Below, piece by piece: positions 7,334 to 14,190 of a DNA stretch of 41,195 nucleotides. A program made the position numbers and the translations under genes. How positions within the stretch are numbered: position 1 is the stretch's first letter; each line of letters begins with the position of its first letter. Under the pieces are notes generated by a model that saw only the letters and a program-made list of their open reading frames with translations, did not search any database and was not told the origin of the DNA. This DNA is from Myxococcales bacterium (GTDB lineage: Bacteria; Myxococcota_A; Polyangia; Polyangiales; Polyangiaceae): contig JAAFHV010000054.1 of assembly GCA_013297655.1 (NCBI GenBank), positions 1 through 41,195 on the forward strand, written 5' to 3'.

Positions 7334-8701
7334 ATGGCTCTGCATAAGCTTGGGTTGGCGTCCGTGCTCGTCATCGGCGCGGTGTGTGCGGCGACGGCCT
7401 GCTCGTCGACCGTTCGCAACCAGTTCGACGACGTCGACTCCTCGGTGGACCCGGGCCTCGGCGATTCGGGCGGCACCGACGGACCGAGCCTCCTCGACCC
7501 GGACAGCTCGTCGACGGGCAACTGCCCCGAGGGCTCCGAGACGAAGATCACCGGCAAGGTCTACGATCCCGGTGGTCGGAACCCGCTTTACAACATCCAG
7601 GTCTTCATCCCGAGCGGCGACCTGCCCGAGATCAAGACGGGTCTCCCGGCCCCCAAGGCCGACGGCTTCTGCCCCGGCCAGGCCTGCGACTCGCAGGTGC
7701 TCAACCCGATCGCGGCCGCGCTGACGAACACGAAGGGCGAGTTCGAGCTGAAAGGCCCGCGCCTCTTCCCGGGCAAGAACGTGCCGCTCGTCATGCAAAT
7801 CGGCAAGTGGCGTCGCAAGATCGTGATCCCCGAGGTGAAGGGCTGCGAGACGACCAAGCTCGCCGCATCCGACACGCGCCTCCCGAAGAACGGGACCGAA
7901 GGCGACATGCCGCAGATCGCGCTCACCACCGGCGGCTGCGACGCGCTCGAGTGTTTGCTCGCTGGCATCGGCATCGACAACAGCGAATTCGAGGCCGGCT
8001 ACGCCGACCCCAAGAAGCACATCCACATCTTCCAGGGCTCCGGCGGCGGGTCTTCCGTGAACGGTCGCACGCCCCCGGCCGCGAACACCATGTGGTCTGG
8101 CGTGGCTCAAATGGGCCAGTACGACATCGCGATGCTGTCGTGCGAGTGCGGCGAGAGCAACGACACGAAGGGCGACCTTCAGTCGATGCGCAACTTCGCC
8201 AACGCAGGTGGCCGCGTGTTCGCGACCCACTTCCACTACACGTGGATGAAGAACAACCCCGCGTGGGCTTCGAGCATCCTCGACTTCTCCTCCTCCGGCA
8301 GCGGCACCAGCCCGTTCGACGTCAACACGAGCTTCCCGAAGGGCCAAGCGCTCGCCGACTGGCTCGTCGAGGTCGGCGCTTCGCCCACGCCCGGCAAGAT
8401 CGCCCTCACCGGCGTGACGAACAGCCAGGCCGGCCTCGCGAGCGGCTCGCCCGCGCAGCAGTGGGTCGGCGCGGGCCGGAACGGCAAGTACTACAGCTTC
8501 AACACGCCCGTTGGCATCCCCGTGGCCGACCAGTGCGGCCGCTTCGTCTTCAGCGACCTCCACAGCGCTGGCGACGGCGGCGACCCGTTCCCGGGCTCGT
8601 GCAGCTCGCTCAACGCCGGTCAGACCGCGCTCGAGTACATGTTCTTCGACCTCTCGTCGTGCGTGCAAGACGAGACCAAGCCGCCGGAGCCCCCGAAGTA
8701 G
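7334..8701 (+). CDS. Lipoprotein, carboxypeptidase-regulatory-like family, paralog 2
   Basis: A 455-aa paralog of the preceding gene and collinear with it over the whole length. It has a signal peptide and lipobox (ATAC, Cys about 22), an acidic Ser/Asp linker, ITGKVYDPGGRNPLYNIQVF, TNTKGEFELKGPRLFPGKN, GKWRRKIVIPEVK, DALECLLAGIGIDNSEFE, YDIAMLSCECG, GGRVFATHFHYTW, INTSFPKGQ-like VNTSFPKGQ, and the Pro-rich tail KPPEPPK. The near-identity of the core against a divergent linker suggests a tandem duplication under purifying selection. It has its own promoter and is followed by a strong terminator, so it is a single-gene unit. The biochemical role is unknown. Conserved His/Asp/Cys positions shared by the three paralogs are the first candidates for an active site or disulfides. 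Confidence 0.85.
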   Translation: MALHKLGLASVLVIGAVCAATACSSTVRNQFDDVDSSVDPGLGDSGGTDGPSLLDPDSSSTGNCPEGSETKITGKVYDPGGRNPLYNIQVFIPSGDLPEIKTGLPAPKADGFCPGQACDSQVLNPIAAALTNTKGEFELKGPRLFPGKNVPLVMQIGKWRRKIVIPEVKGCETTKLAASDTRLPKNGTEGDMPQIALTTGGCDALECLLAGIGIDNSEFEAGYADPKKHIHIFQGSGGGSSVNGRTPPAANTMWSGVAQMGQYDIAMLSCECGESNDTKGDLQSMRNFANAGGRVFATHFHYTWMKNNPAWASSILDFSSSGSGTSPFDVNTSFPKGQALADWLVEVGASPTPGKIALTGVTNSQAGLASGSPAQQWVGAGRNGKYYSFNTPVGIPVADQCGRFVFSDLHSAGDGGDPFPGSCSSLNAGQTALEYMFFDLSSCVQDETKPPEPPK

Positions 8702-8731
8702 TCGGCGCTCGGGCAAGCACCCGCGCGAAAG

Positions 8732-8770
8732 AACGCGCGACCTCACGACTGGTGGGGCCGCGCGTTTTCT
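8732..8770 (+). terminator. Rho-independent terminator after lipoprotein paralog 2
   Basis: CGCGCG (8,734-8,739) and CCTCAC pair with GTGGGG and CGCGCG (8,759-8,764) around a short loop, with one internal mismatch. The stem is followed by TTTT. It starts 30 bp after the stop codon and separates this unit from the convergent gene at 8,783. Confidence 0.7.
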
Positions 8771-8782
8771 CGTTCGAGTCTC

Positions 8783-9160
8783 TCACTCCGCGGCGGCCGC
8801 GACCCCTGCTCCCACGGCCTCGAGCTCGCCGAGCACGCGCTCCTTCGTCGCCTGCAGCTTGCCGAGCCCCTCTTCGATCTCGAGCTCGACCATGAGCTCA
8901 CCCGCGAGGACGTGGGCCTCCTCCGCCGCGCGTCGTAGCTTCTTGAAGCGGCCGATCGAAGGCCCGCCGTTGGCGATCGCGACCACGGGGGCGGTGCCCT
9001 TCGAGAGGGCCTCGAGCAGCGCCTCCAGCGAGGAGCGGGCAGCGGCGATGGTCTCGAAGGCGACGAGCTGCTGGTCGAGGCGTCCGAGCTCCCTCTCGGC
9101 TTTCTCTCGGACGGCGGCGCGGACAAAATCGGATACGGCGGGGCTCGAGGATGGCTTCAT
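8783..9160 (-). CDS. Small helical protein of unknown function
   Basis: A 125-aa soluble protein predicted to be almost wholly helical, with heptad-like Leu/Ala/Glu patterns in FVRAAVREKAERELGRLDQQ, ARSSLEALLEALSKG and GLGKLQATKERVLGELEAVG. A central glycine-rich break (APVVAIANGGPSIGRF) may form a turn or linker. I do not recognise a family. It is transcribed leftward, divergent from the PAS histidine kinase gene, so the two may share control. There is no Shine-Dalgarno sequence before the ATG (GGGCCC precedes it). A promoter placed 7-10 bp upstream suggests a leaderless message. Confidence 0.65.
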   Translation of the reverse strand: MKPSSSPAVSDFVRAAVREKAERELGRLDQQLVAFETIAAARSSLEALLEALSKGTAPVVAIANGGPSIGRFKKLRRAAEEAHVLAGELMVELEIEEGLGKLQATKERVLGELEAVGAGVAAAAE

Positions 9161-9166
9161 GGGCCC

Positions 9167-9195
9167 ATTGTATACGCGTGTTCAGTGGCGCTCAA
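9167..9195 (-). promoter_or_regulatory. Promoter giving a probable leaderless transcript
   Basis: On the minus strand TTGAGC (9,195-9,190), a 17-bp spacer and TACAAT (9,172-9,167). The predicted start of transcription falls at or next to the ATG at 9,160, so there is little or no 5' leader. Confidence 0.5.
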
Positions 9196-9251
9196 GTGTT
9201 CAGCTTTCGGGCTGGGTTGTCTTCGCGGCCGGGACGGGGCAAGGTTAAGTC

Positions 9252-10523
9252 ATGGGGGACGCGGGAGCTTCGGCGCTCGAGAGCGCGATATTGTCCGACG
9301 CTGGCCTGGGATCGCCCGAGCTCCTCGCGGTGCTCGATCACATCGCGCACCCGATCTTCGTGAAGGATCGCAACTTTCGCTGGGTCCTCATGAACGCGGC
9401 CGCCGAGAAGCTCATGGGCTTCCCGCGCGTGGAGATGCTCGGTCGCACCGACCACGATTATTTCCCGAAGGACGAGGCCGATTTTTTCCGCTCGAAGGAC
9501 GTCGAGACGTTCCGTACCGGCAACACCGTCGTCGTCGAGCAAGAGGCGCTGACCGACGCGAAAGGCGAGCTCCACACCCTCGCGACCACGAAGACCCCGC
9601 TCCGCGACAAGACGGGCGCGATCACTCATCTCGTCGGCATCATCCACGACGTCACGGCGCTCGTTCGTGCCGAAGGCGCGCTTCGGGTGGCGAACGAAGA
9701 TCTCGAGCGACGCGTCGCCGAACGAACACGCGCGCTCGAGGCTGCGCAGCAAGATCTCGTCCGCAAAGAGCGCCTCGCCGTCCTCGGTAGGCTCGCGGGC
9801 GGCGTCGCCCACCAGATTCGCAACCCGCTCGGCGCGATCCGAAACGCGGTCAGCGTTATGGCGCGCCATTCGGACGATCCGACGCACCCGAGCTTTCGCG
9901 AAGCCATCCGCATCCTCCAAGACGAGTCGATCCACGCGAACCGGATCGTGACCGACTTGGTCAGCTACGCGCGCGTGCGGAGCCCATTGCCGCGCCCCCT
10001 CTCGCTCCCGGAGATGGTGCGTGAGCTCGTCGACGGGCTCGGGGTGCCGGTCCACGAGCGCGGGTCGCACGAGAGCACCGCCGAGACGAGCGGTCCGTTG
10101 CTCGTCACGGGCGAGCCCGGGCACCTCGTCGCGCTCGTCGTCGACGACGTCCCCGACGCCTACGTCGACGAGCTGCAAACCTACGAGGCGCTGCGAAATC
10201 TGCTGCGAAACGGGATCGAGGCGATGCCGCTCGGCGGAACGCTCCATGTCACCGTCGACTGCCCGGAGGCCGCGTTCGTGCGGGTCGTCGTGGAGGACGA
10301 GGGCGAGGGCATTCCGGAGTCGGTCCGTCGCCGCATGTTCGAGCCGCTCGTGACGACGAAACCCACGGGGCTAGGCCTGGGGCTCGTCACCGCGCAGTCG
10401 CTCGTCGTGAGCCAGGGAGGGCGCCTCGAATGGCATCAACACGAGGGTCGCGGGGCGCGCTTCGAGGTCCTCCTCCCGCTCGCGCGCGCGCGGCAAGTGA
10501 ACGTGAGCGCGCGCTCGGCTTGA
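9252..10523 (+). CDS. PAS-domain sensor histidine kinase
   Basis: A 423-aa cytoplasmic kinase with no membrane segment. A PAS domain (about residues 23-140: IFVKDRNFRWVLMNAAAEKL ... GRTDHDYFP ... TPLRDKTGAITHLVGIIHDV) is joined by a coiled coil (ANEDLERRVAERTRALEAAQ) to a HisKA domain. The phospho-accepting residue is His187 in GGVAHQIRNPLG. The HATPase domain shows the N box (LRNLLRNGIEAMP), the G1 box (VEDEGEGIP), an F box (MFEPLVTTKPTGLGLGL) and the G2 glycines. No response regulator gene is adjacent, so the partner is unknown. The architecture resembles NtrB-type kinases, which sense cytosolic cues. The start ATG is preceded by AAGG. Confidence 0.92.
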   Translation: MGDAGASALESAILSDAGLGSPELLAVLDHIAHPIFVKDRNFRWVLMNAAAEKLMGFPRVEMLGRTDHDYFPKDEADFFRSKDVETFRTGNTVVVEQEALTDAKGELHTLATTKTPLRDKTGAITHLVGIIHDVTALVRAEGALRVANEDLERRVAERTRALEAAQQDLVRKERLAVLGRLAGGVAHQIRNPLGAIRNAVSVMARHSDDPTHPSFREAIRILQDESIHANRIVTDLVSYARVRSPLPRPLSLPEMVRELVDGLGVPVHERGSHESTAETSGPLLVTGEPGHLVALVVDDVPDAYVDELQTYEALRNLLRNGIEAMPLGGTLHVTVDCPEAAFVRVVVEDEGEGIPESVRRRMFEPLVTTKPTGLGLGLVTAQSLVVSQGGRLEWHQHEGRGARFEVLLPLARARQVNVSARSA

Positions 10524-10538
10524 GGCTCCCACGGCGCA

Positions 10539-10549
10539 TGTAACCTGCA
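10539..10549. repeat. Dispersed palindrome TGYANNNTRCA, copy 2 (TGTAACCTGCA)
   Basis: Located in the short gap between the convergent kinase and parvulin genes. A near-copy TGCGCTATGCA follows at 10,560-10,570, 21 bp (two helical turns) downstream. Confidence 0.7.
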
Positions 10550-10600
10550 CGCAAATGCGTGCGCTATGCACATGTGTCGCGGCGACGGCGATCTCGAGCG

Positions 10601-11131
10601 TTACTGGTTGCGCTTGATGACGTGGAAGCCGAACGGGGTCTCGACCGGGTCGCTCACCGCGTCGATCTCGAGGGCGAACGCGGCGTCGGAGAAGGGCTTC
10701 GCCATCTTCTCGCGGGTGAACTTTCCGAGGCTGCCTTGGCGCTCCTTCGCGCCCGGGTCGTCGGAGTATTCCGCGACGAGCGAGCTGAAGTCGGTGCCCT
10801 TCTCGCGTGCCTTCTTCGCGACCTCGTCGGCGCGCTTCTTCGCTTCGGCCTTGGTGCGGCTCACGCCCTTCGGGCTGCGCTCGGCGCCCTTCCATGCGAC
10901 GAGCACGTGCTGGGCGGTGACGTGGGTCGGAGGCTCGTGGGCGCTCGATGGTGCGCGCGCGGACGGGGGCGACGGGGGCGAAGAGGGCGAGGGCACGACG
11001 GAAGCCGTGCTCGCCGTGCTCGTCGGGAGGCTCGACGAAGGAGGAGCGTCTTTCTTGTCGTCGCACGCGGCCGAGCACGCGAGCGCGAAGGTGACGGCGA
11101 TGACGGTCGTGAAACGAGCCGAGGCGTTCAA
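10601..11131 (-). CDS. Parvulin-type peptidyl-prolyl isomerase lipoprotein
   Basis: A 176-aa protein that begins at a TTG. The signal is VIAVTFALACSAAC (lipobox Cys about 19), followed by a Ser/Pro/Thr-rich linker. A PpiC/parvulin rotamase domain covers roughly residues 75-176: VTAQHVLVAWKG, KKRADEVAKKAREKGTDFSS, LVAEYSDDPGAK, GSLGKFTREKM, FSDAAFAL, DPVETPFGFHVIKR. It should assist folding of exported proteins in the periplasm or at the outer membrane. The TTG start is supported by a GGAAG ribosome binding site 7 nt upstream and by the TTGA overlap with the stop of the preceding gene, which implies translational coupling. Longer upstream reading in this frame is not coding. Confidence 0.85.
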   Translation of the reverse strand: MNASARFTTVIAVTFALACSAACDDKKDAPPSSSLPTSTASTASVVPSPSSPPSPPSARAPSSAHEPPTHVTAQHVLVAWKGAERSPKGVSRTKAEAKKRADEVAKKAREKGTDFSSLVAEYSDDPGAKERQGSLGKFTREKMAKPFSDAAFALEIDAVSDPVETPFGFHVIKRNQ

Positions 11132-12018
11132 CGTCCGGCTTCCGTTCGTTGGTAGCGGGGTCCGCCCGCGACGAAGGTGCGCAGCGGGCGACGCCCGATG
11201 TACGGCGCGAGGCCCATCGCGTGAGAGCTGTCCGGTGTCGCGTAGAGCCAGGCTTTTCGGAGCTCCGCGTCGTACACCGGGGGCGCGACAGGCCCACCAG
11301 AGACCCCGAGGACCGCGAGCTTCGGGGCCTCGCTCGCGAGCACGCTGGTGCCAGCCGCACGCTCGAGCTCTTCGCCGCGGAGGAGACGGGATGCGAGCTC
11401 CTCGTCGAACAAGTCGGTGGCGCGTGCGTAGACAAAAAGCGACGTGGTCGCGGGGCGGCGGACAGCTTCCTCGCCGTGCCAGGCGACGTGGGGGGCGCGC
11501 GGTCCCCAGCCCACGACGCACGCGCGCGGGTCGCCGGTTTGGCAGCCGTCGCCGACGCGGAACGCGACCCACGCCCCGGAGTAGCGACGACCAGGGACCC
11601 AAGCCCACGCTCCGCGCCGCGCGATGTACGTCCAGCGCCCGTAGTGGAACGTGACCCAGCCCCACGCGACGTCGCTCACCCAGACGTAATCCGGACGGCC
11701 CTGGTTCTCGCGGTAGGCGAAGTGACCGTGCGAGGCATATGGGACGAAGCCCTCGCCCACTTCTTCGCTGCGCGGCACCCAGACCATGCCCGCTACGTCG
11801 TCTTCCACCCACGTCCCGTAGGGGGCGAGCTCCGGACGGAAGAGCGAGAGCGCTTGCGGGTCCGCGTCGTCGAACTCGGTCGCGGCGGTGGCCTGCGTAG
11901 GATGCGTGCTCACCCCGACCGGCCCCTGGAGGTCAATCGAATGCCCGCACCCCACGACGAGCATCGGCGCGAGCGCGAGTAGGATCGGGGATTGCGCGAG
12001 GGCACGTACGAGGCGCAT
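11128..12018 (-). CDS. Trp-rich DUF6600-like lipoprotein
   Basis: A 296-aa lipoprotein starting at the ATG of MRLVRALAQSPILLALAPML with lipobox VVGC. The mature part has repeated Tyr/Trp-rich beta segments: LAPYGTWVEDDVAGMVWVP, HGHFAYRENQGRPDYVWVSD, WGWVTFHYGRWTYI and GAWAWVPGRRYSGAWVAF. This is the signature of the DUF6600-type proteins found in Gram-negative envelopes, which have no established biochemical role. The C-terminal third (residues about 190-296) is not recognisable. It is translationally coupled to the downstream parvulin lipoprotein (4-nt overlap), so the two probably act together in the envelope; the parvulin may help fold this Pro- and Trp-rich protein, which is inference. 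Confidence 0.8.
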   Translation of the reverse strand: MRLVRALAQSPILLALAPMLVVGCGHSIDLQGPVGVSTHPTQATAATEFDDADPQALSLFRPELAPYGTWVEDDVAGMVWVPRSEEVGEGFVPYASHGHFAYRENQGRPDYVWVSDVAWGWVTFHYGRWTYIARRGAWAWVPGRRYSGAWVAFRVGDGCQTGDPRACVVGWGPRAPHVAWHGEEAVRRPATTSLFVYARATDLFDEELASRLLRGEELERAAGTSVLASEAPKLAVLGVSGGPVAPPVYDAELRKAWLYATPDSSHAMGLAPYIGRRPLRTFVAGGPRYQRTEAGR

Positions 12019-12261
12019 GGGCCGACTCCAGACCACCTCTCGGCGGCGATACGAGATGAGACAATGATGGGAGCGCACGGAAAGCTCGGTGTCAACGCAG
12101 CGCCCGACAAATCCTTCCAAGTTCGTAAGGTCGACGGCCGAGCCCGTTGGGGGGCGGTAGCGACGTGGCGGGCGGGGAGCGACGAGCCTTTCGTAAGGTC
12201 TCGGAATGGGGCGCTTCTTGTCGTGCGGTTGGTCGCTTCGGCGGATTTCGGCCACGAGGGC

Positions 12262-12861
12262 TCACGCGCGGCGTTTAGGCTCGCGCGTAGCCCGCGCGAC
12301 GTAGGCTGCACACGCGCCGAGGAGCCACACCGACTGGTCCTTGATCATCGTCGAGCGCACGACGTACGGGTCGAGGTCGCGCTTGCGACGCGTGACGAGG
12401 ACGACCAGCCCGGCGACGAACGCGACGACACTGACGAGCGCCAGCGGAGCGCGGAGCTCGAGGTCTGCCATGAGCGTGAGCCCACCGGGGACGAGCATCA
12501 CGGCGACCGCACCGAGGGCGACCTTGCGGAACGCGCGACGCCGCTCTTCGAGGACGAGGTGACAGCTCTGGCAGAACGAGAGCTGCAACGTGACGGAGCG
12601 TCGGAACATGAGCGCTCCGAGCGCCCCGAACGCGAACCGAGCCCATGGCGGTACGTACTCGAACGGCGAGGCGATCTCGGTGAGGTCGACCTTGGTCGCG
12701 CACTTGATGCATCGCTTCGGCAGCCGCGAGCTCTCGTGAACCACGAGCGCGTCACCGTCGACCCGAGGGCGGCGCGCGCGGTCGTCGCCGCCGACCTGGT
12801 TTCGCTCGGGGGTTGCCCTCGTCGCTGCCTCTGGCGGCGCGTAGGGATTCTCGTCGCCCAT
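12262..12861 (-). CDS. Zinc-ribbon membrane protein of unknown function
   Basis: A 199-aa protein with an N-terminal NPYAPPEA motif, often seen at the start of small membrane proteins. Two CxxC pairs (RCIKC at about 51-54 and FCQSC at about 96-99) could bind zinc. Between them lies a short amphipathic segment (PPWARFAFGALGALMF). A helical hairpin follows (KVALGAVAVMLVPGGLTLMA and LALVSVVAFVAGLVVLV), then a basic stretch and a C-terminal cytosolic tail. No enzymatic motif is seen. It precedes the coupled lipoprotein pair on the same strand, separated by 243 bp, so it is probably a separate unit. The function is unknown. Confidence 0.75.
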   Translation of the reverse strand: MGDENPYAPPEAATRATPERNQVGGDDRARRPRVDGDALVVHESSRLPKRCIKCATKVDLTEIASPFEYVPPWARFAFGALGALMFRRSVTLQLSFCQSCHLVLEERRRAFRKVALGAVAVMLVPGGLTLMADLELRAPLALVSVVAFVAGLVVLVTRRKRDLDPYVVRSTMIKDQSVWLLGACAAYVARATREPKRRA

Positions 12862-12920
12862 CGTCGAAGGCTAGAGCATCTGGCCAGCCGAGCCCATCCG
12901 CCTTCTACCGGAGGCGACAA

Positions 12921-12953
12921 AACGAAAAACCCGTGACTTGGGGTCACGGGTTT
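12921..12953 (-). terminator. Rho-independent terminator of the rpsL-rpsG operon
   Basis: AAACCCGTGAC (12,927-12,937) and GTCACGGGTTT (12,943-12,953) form a perfect 11-bp stem with a 5-nt loop. Read on the minus strand it is followed by TTCGTTTT. It lies about 80 bp past the rpsG stop and ends the unit without fusA or tuf. Confidence 0.9.
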
Positions 12954-12978
12954 CGACCGGCATTCGAGCACCGGCGCT

Positions 12979-13045
12979 GGAAGCTCACCGCGCCGGAAGA
13001 TGACCGGTGCCGGAAGCTGAACCGCGCCGGAAGATCACCAGCGGT
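12979..13045. repeat. Tandem 33-bp repeat overlapping the end of rpsG
   Basis: Two copies of about 33 bp (12,979-13,011 and 13,012-13,044) each consist of two GGAAG-headed half-units of 16-17 bp (GGAAGCT then GGAAGAT). The right copy includes the last codons and stop of rpsG, so the repeat looks like a duplication of the gene end, now filling the 3' untranslated region before the terminator. Confidence 0.7.
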
Positions 13046-13505
13046 AGTGAGCGAACGCCTTGTTGGCCTCGGCCATCTTGTGCGTGTCGTCGCGCTTCTT
13101 GACCGCGTTGCCACGGCCGTTCGCCGCGTCGAGGAACTCGGCCGCGAGGCGCTCGCGCATGGTCTTCTCGCCGCGGTCGCGGGAGTAGGTCACGATCCAG
13201 CGCATCGCGAGGGCGACGCGGCGCTCGGGACGAACCTCGACCGGAACCTGGTAGGTCGCACCGCCGACACGGCGGCTCTTGACCTCAAGCTTGGGCTTCA
13301 CGTTGTCGAGGGCCTTGCGGAACACCTCGATCGGGTCCTCCTTGAAGCGCTCGCCGATGACGTCGAACGCGCCGTAGAGGATACCCTCTGCGGTGGCCTT
13401 CTTGCCGCCGTACATGAGGGTGTTCGTGAACTTCGAGACGAGCTTGTCCTTGAACTTCGGATCGGGTGTGATCTTGCGCTTGGGGACTTCGCGGCGACGA
13501 GGCAT
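13035..13505 (-). CDS. rpsG: 30S ribosomal protein S7
   Basis: This 156-aa protein nucleates assembly of the 30S head by binding the 3' major domain of 16S rRNA and contacts the E-site tRNA. Family landmarks are [70 protein letters not shown] and the ending [13 protein letters not shown], the standard S7 length and C-terminus. It lies 97 bp downstream of rpsL on the same strand. Unlike the usual str operon, no fusA or tuf follows: a terminator comes first. In other bacteria S7 represses its own operon by binding the rpsL-rpsG intercistronic mRNA; whether the 97-bp spacer here does so is untested. Confidence 0.98.
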   Translation of the reverse strand: MPRRREVPKRKITPDPKFKDKLVSKFTNTLMYGGKKATAEGILYGAFDVIGERFKEDPIEVFRKALDNVKPKLEVKSRRVGGATYQVPVEVRPERRVALAMRWIVTYSRDRGEKTMRERLAAEFLDAANGRGNAVKKRDDTHKMAEANKAFAHYRW

Positions 13506-13602
13506 CGGATACTCCTACGAAACTCTAAATCTTGAATATGTTCGCGTGCTTGCGGCGGATGTTGCCGACGAGCGACGCGGTTGGCGAATCAGGCGCCGCG
13601 AC

Positions 13603-14001
13603 TCAAGCCTTGGGGCGCTTGACGCCGTACTTGGAGCGCTTGCGGTTGCGGTTGGCCTTGTTCGTCGAGGAGGGGCCGATCGCGCCGGCCGCGTCGAGCG
13701 TGCCGCGGACGACGTGGTAACGAACGCCGGGGAGGTCCTTCACGCGGCCACCGCGGATGAGGACGACCGAGTGCTCTTGGAGGTTGTGCCCCTCGCCCGG
13801 GATGTACGAGGTGACTTCCATGCCGTTCACGAGACGAACGCGGCAGACCTTACGAAGCGCCGAGTTCGGCTTCTTCGGGGTGGTCGTGTACACGCGAACG
13901 CAGACGCCACGCTTCTGCGGGCAGCTCTTGAGGGCCGGCGAGGCCGTCTTCCAGCGGGCAGCCTCGCGGCCGTGGTTGATGAGCTGATTGATCGTCGGCA
14001 T
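13603..14001 (-). CDS. rpsL: 30S ribosomal protein S12
   Basis: This 132-aa protein sits at the decoding centre of the small subunit and controls accuracy. Typical motifs are [84 protein letters not shown] and [11 protein letters not shown]. The Lys residues at which streptomycin-resistance changes arise in other species (in TPKKP and GRVKDLPG) are wild type here. Compared with the short 123-124-aa forms it carries a few extra C-terminal residues, as in many other phyla. It is the first gene of a two-gene operon driven by a strong promoter at 14,147-14,174. Confidence 0.98.
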   Translation of the reverse strand: MPTINQLINHGREAARWKTASPALKSCPQKRGVCVRVYTTTPKKPNSALRKVCRVRLVNGMEVTSYIPGEGHNLQEHSVVLIRGGRVKDLPGVRYHVVRGTLDAAGAIGPSSTNKANRNRKRSKYGVKRPKA

Positions 14002-14146
14002 GGGCAGATTCTCGTTCCGAAAGCGTTATTGCGATGGTGGCGATGGGTGGCGGACAGCTTGGATGCGGGACCGAGACGGAACCAGGCTCGCACCTTCCCG
14101 TCGGAGAAAGCGCGCGAACGCAGCTTTTTCCCCTTGGGAGGGCGGC

Positions 14147-14174
14147 ACTCTACACATGGAAAGAGGGGTGTCAA
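14147..14174 (-). promoter_or_regulatory. Promoter of rpsL-rpsG
   Basis: On the minus strand TTGACA (14,174-14,169, a consensus -35), a 16-bp spacer and TAGAGT (14,152-14,147). The long leader to the ATG at 14,001 is about 140 nt. The -10 region sits inside GTGTAGAGTGCC, a one-mismatch copy of the dispersed palindrome family. Confidence 0.7.
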
Positions 14175-14190
14175 GCGTCGCTGGCAGACG

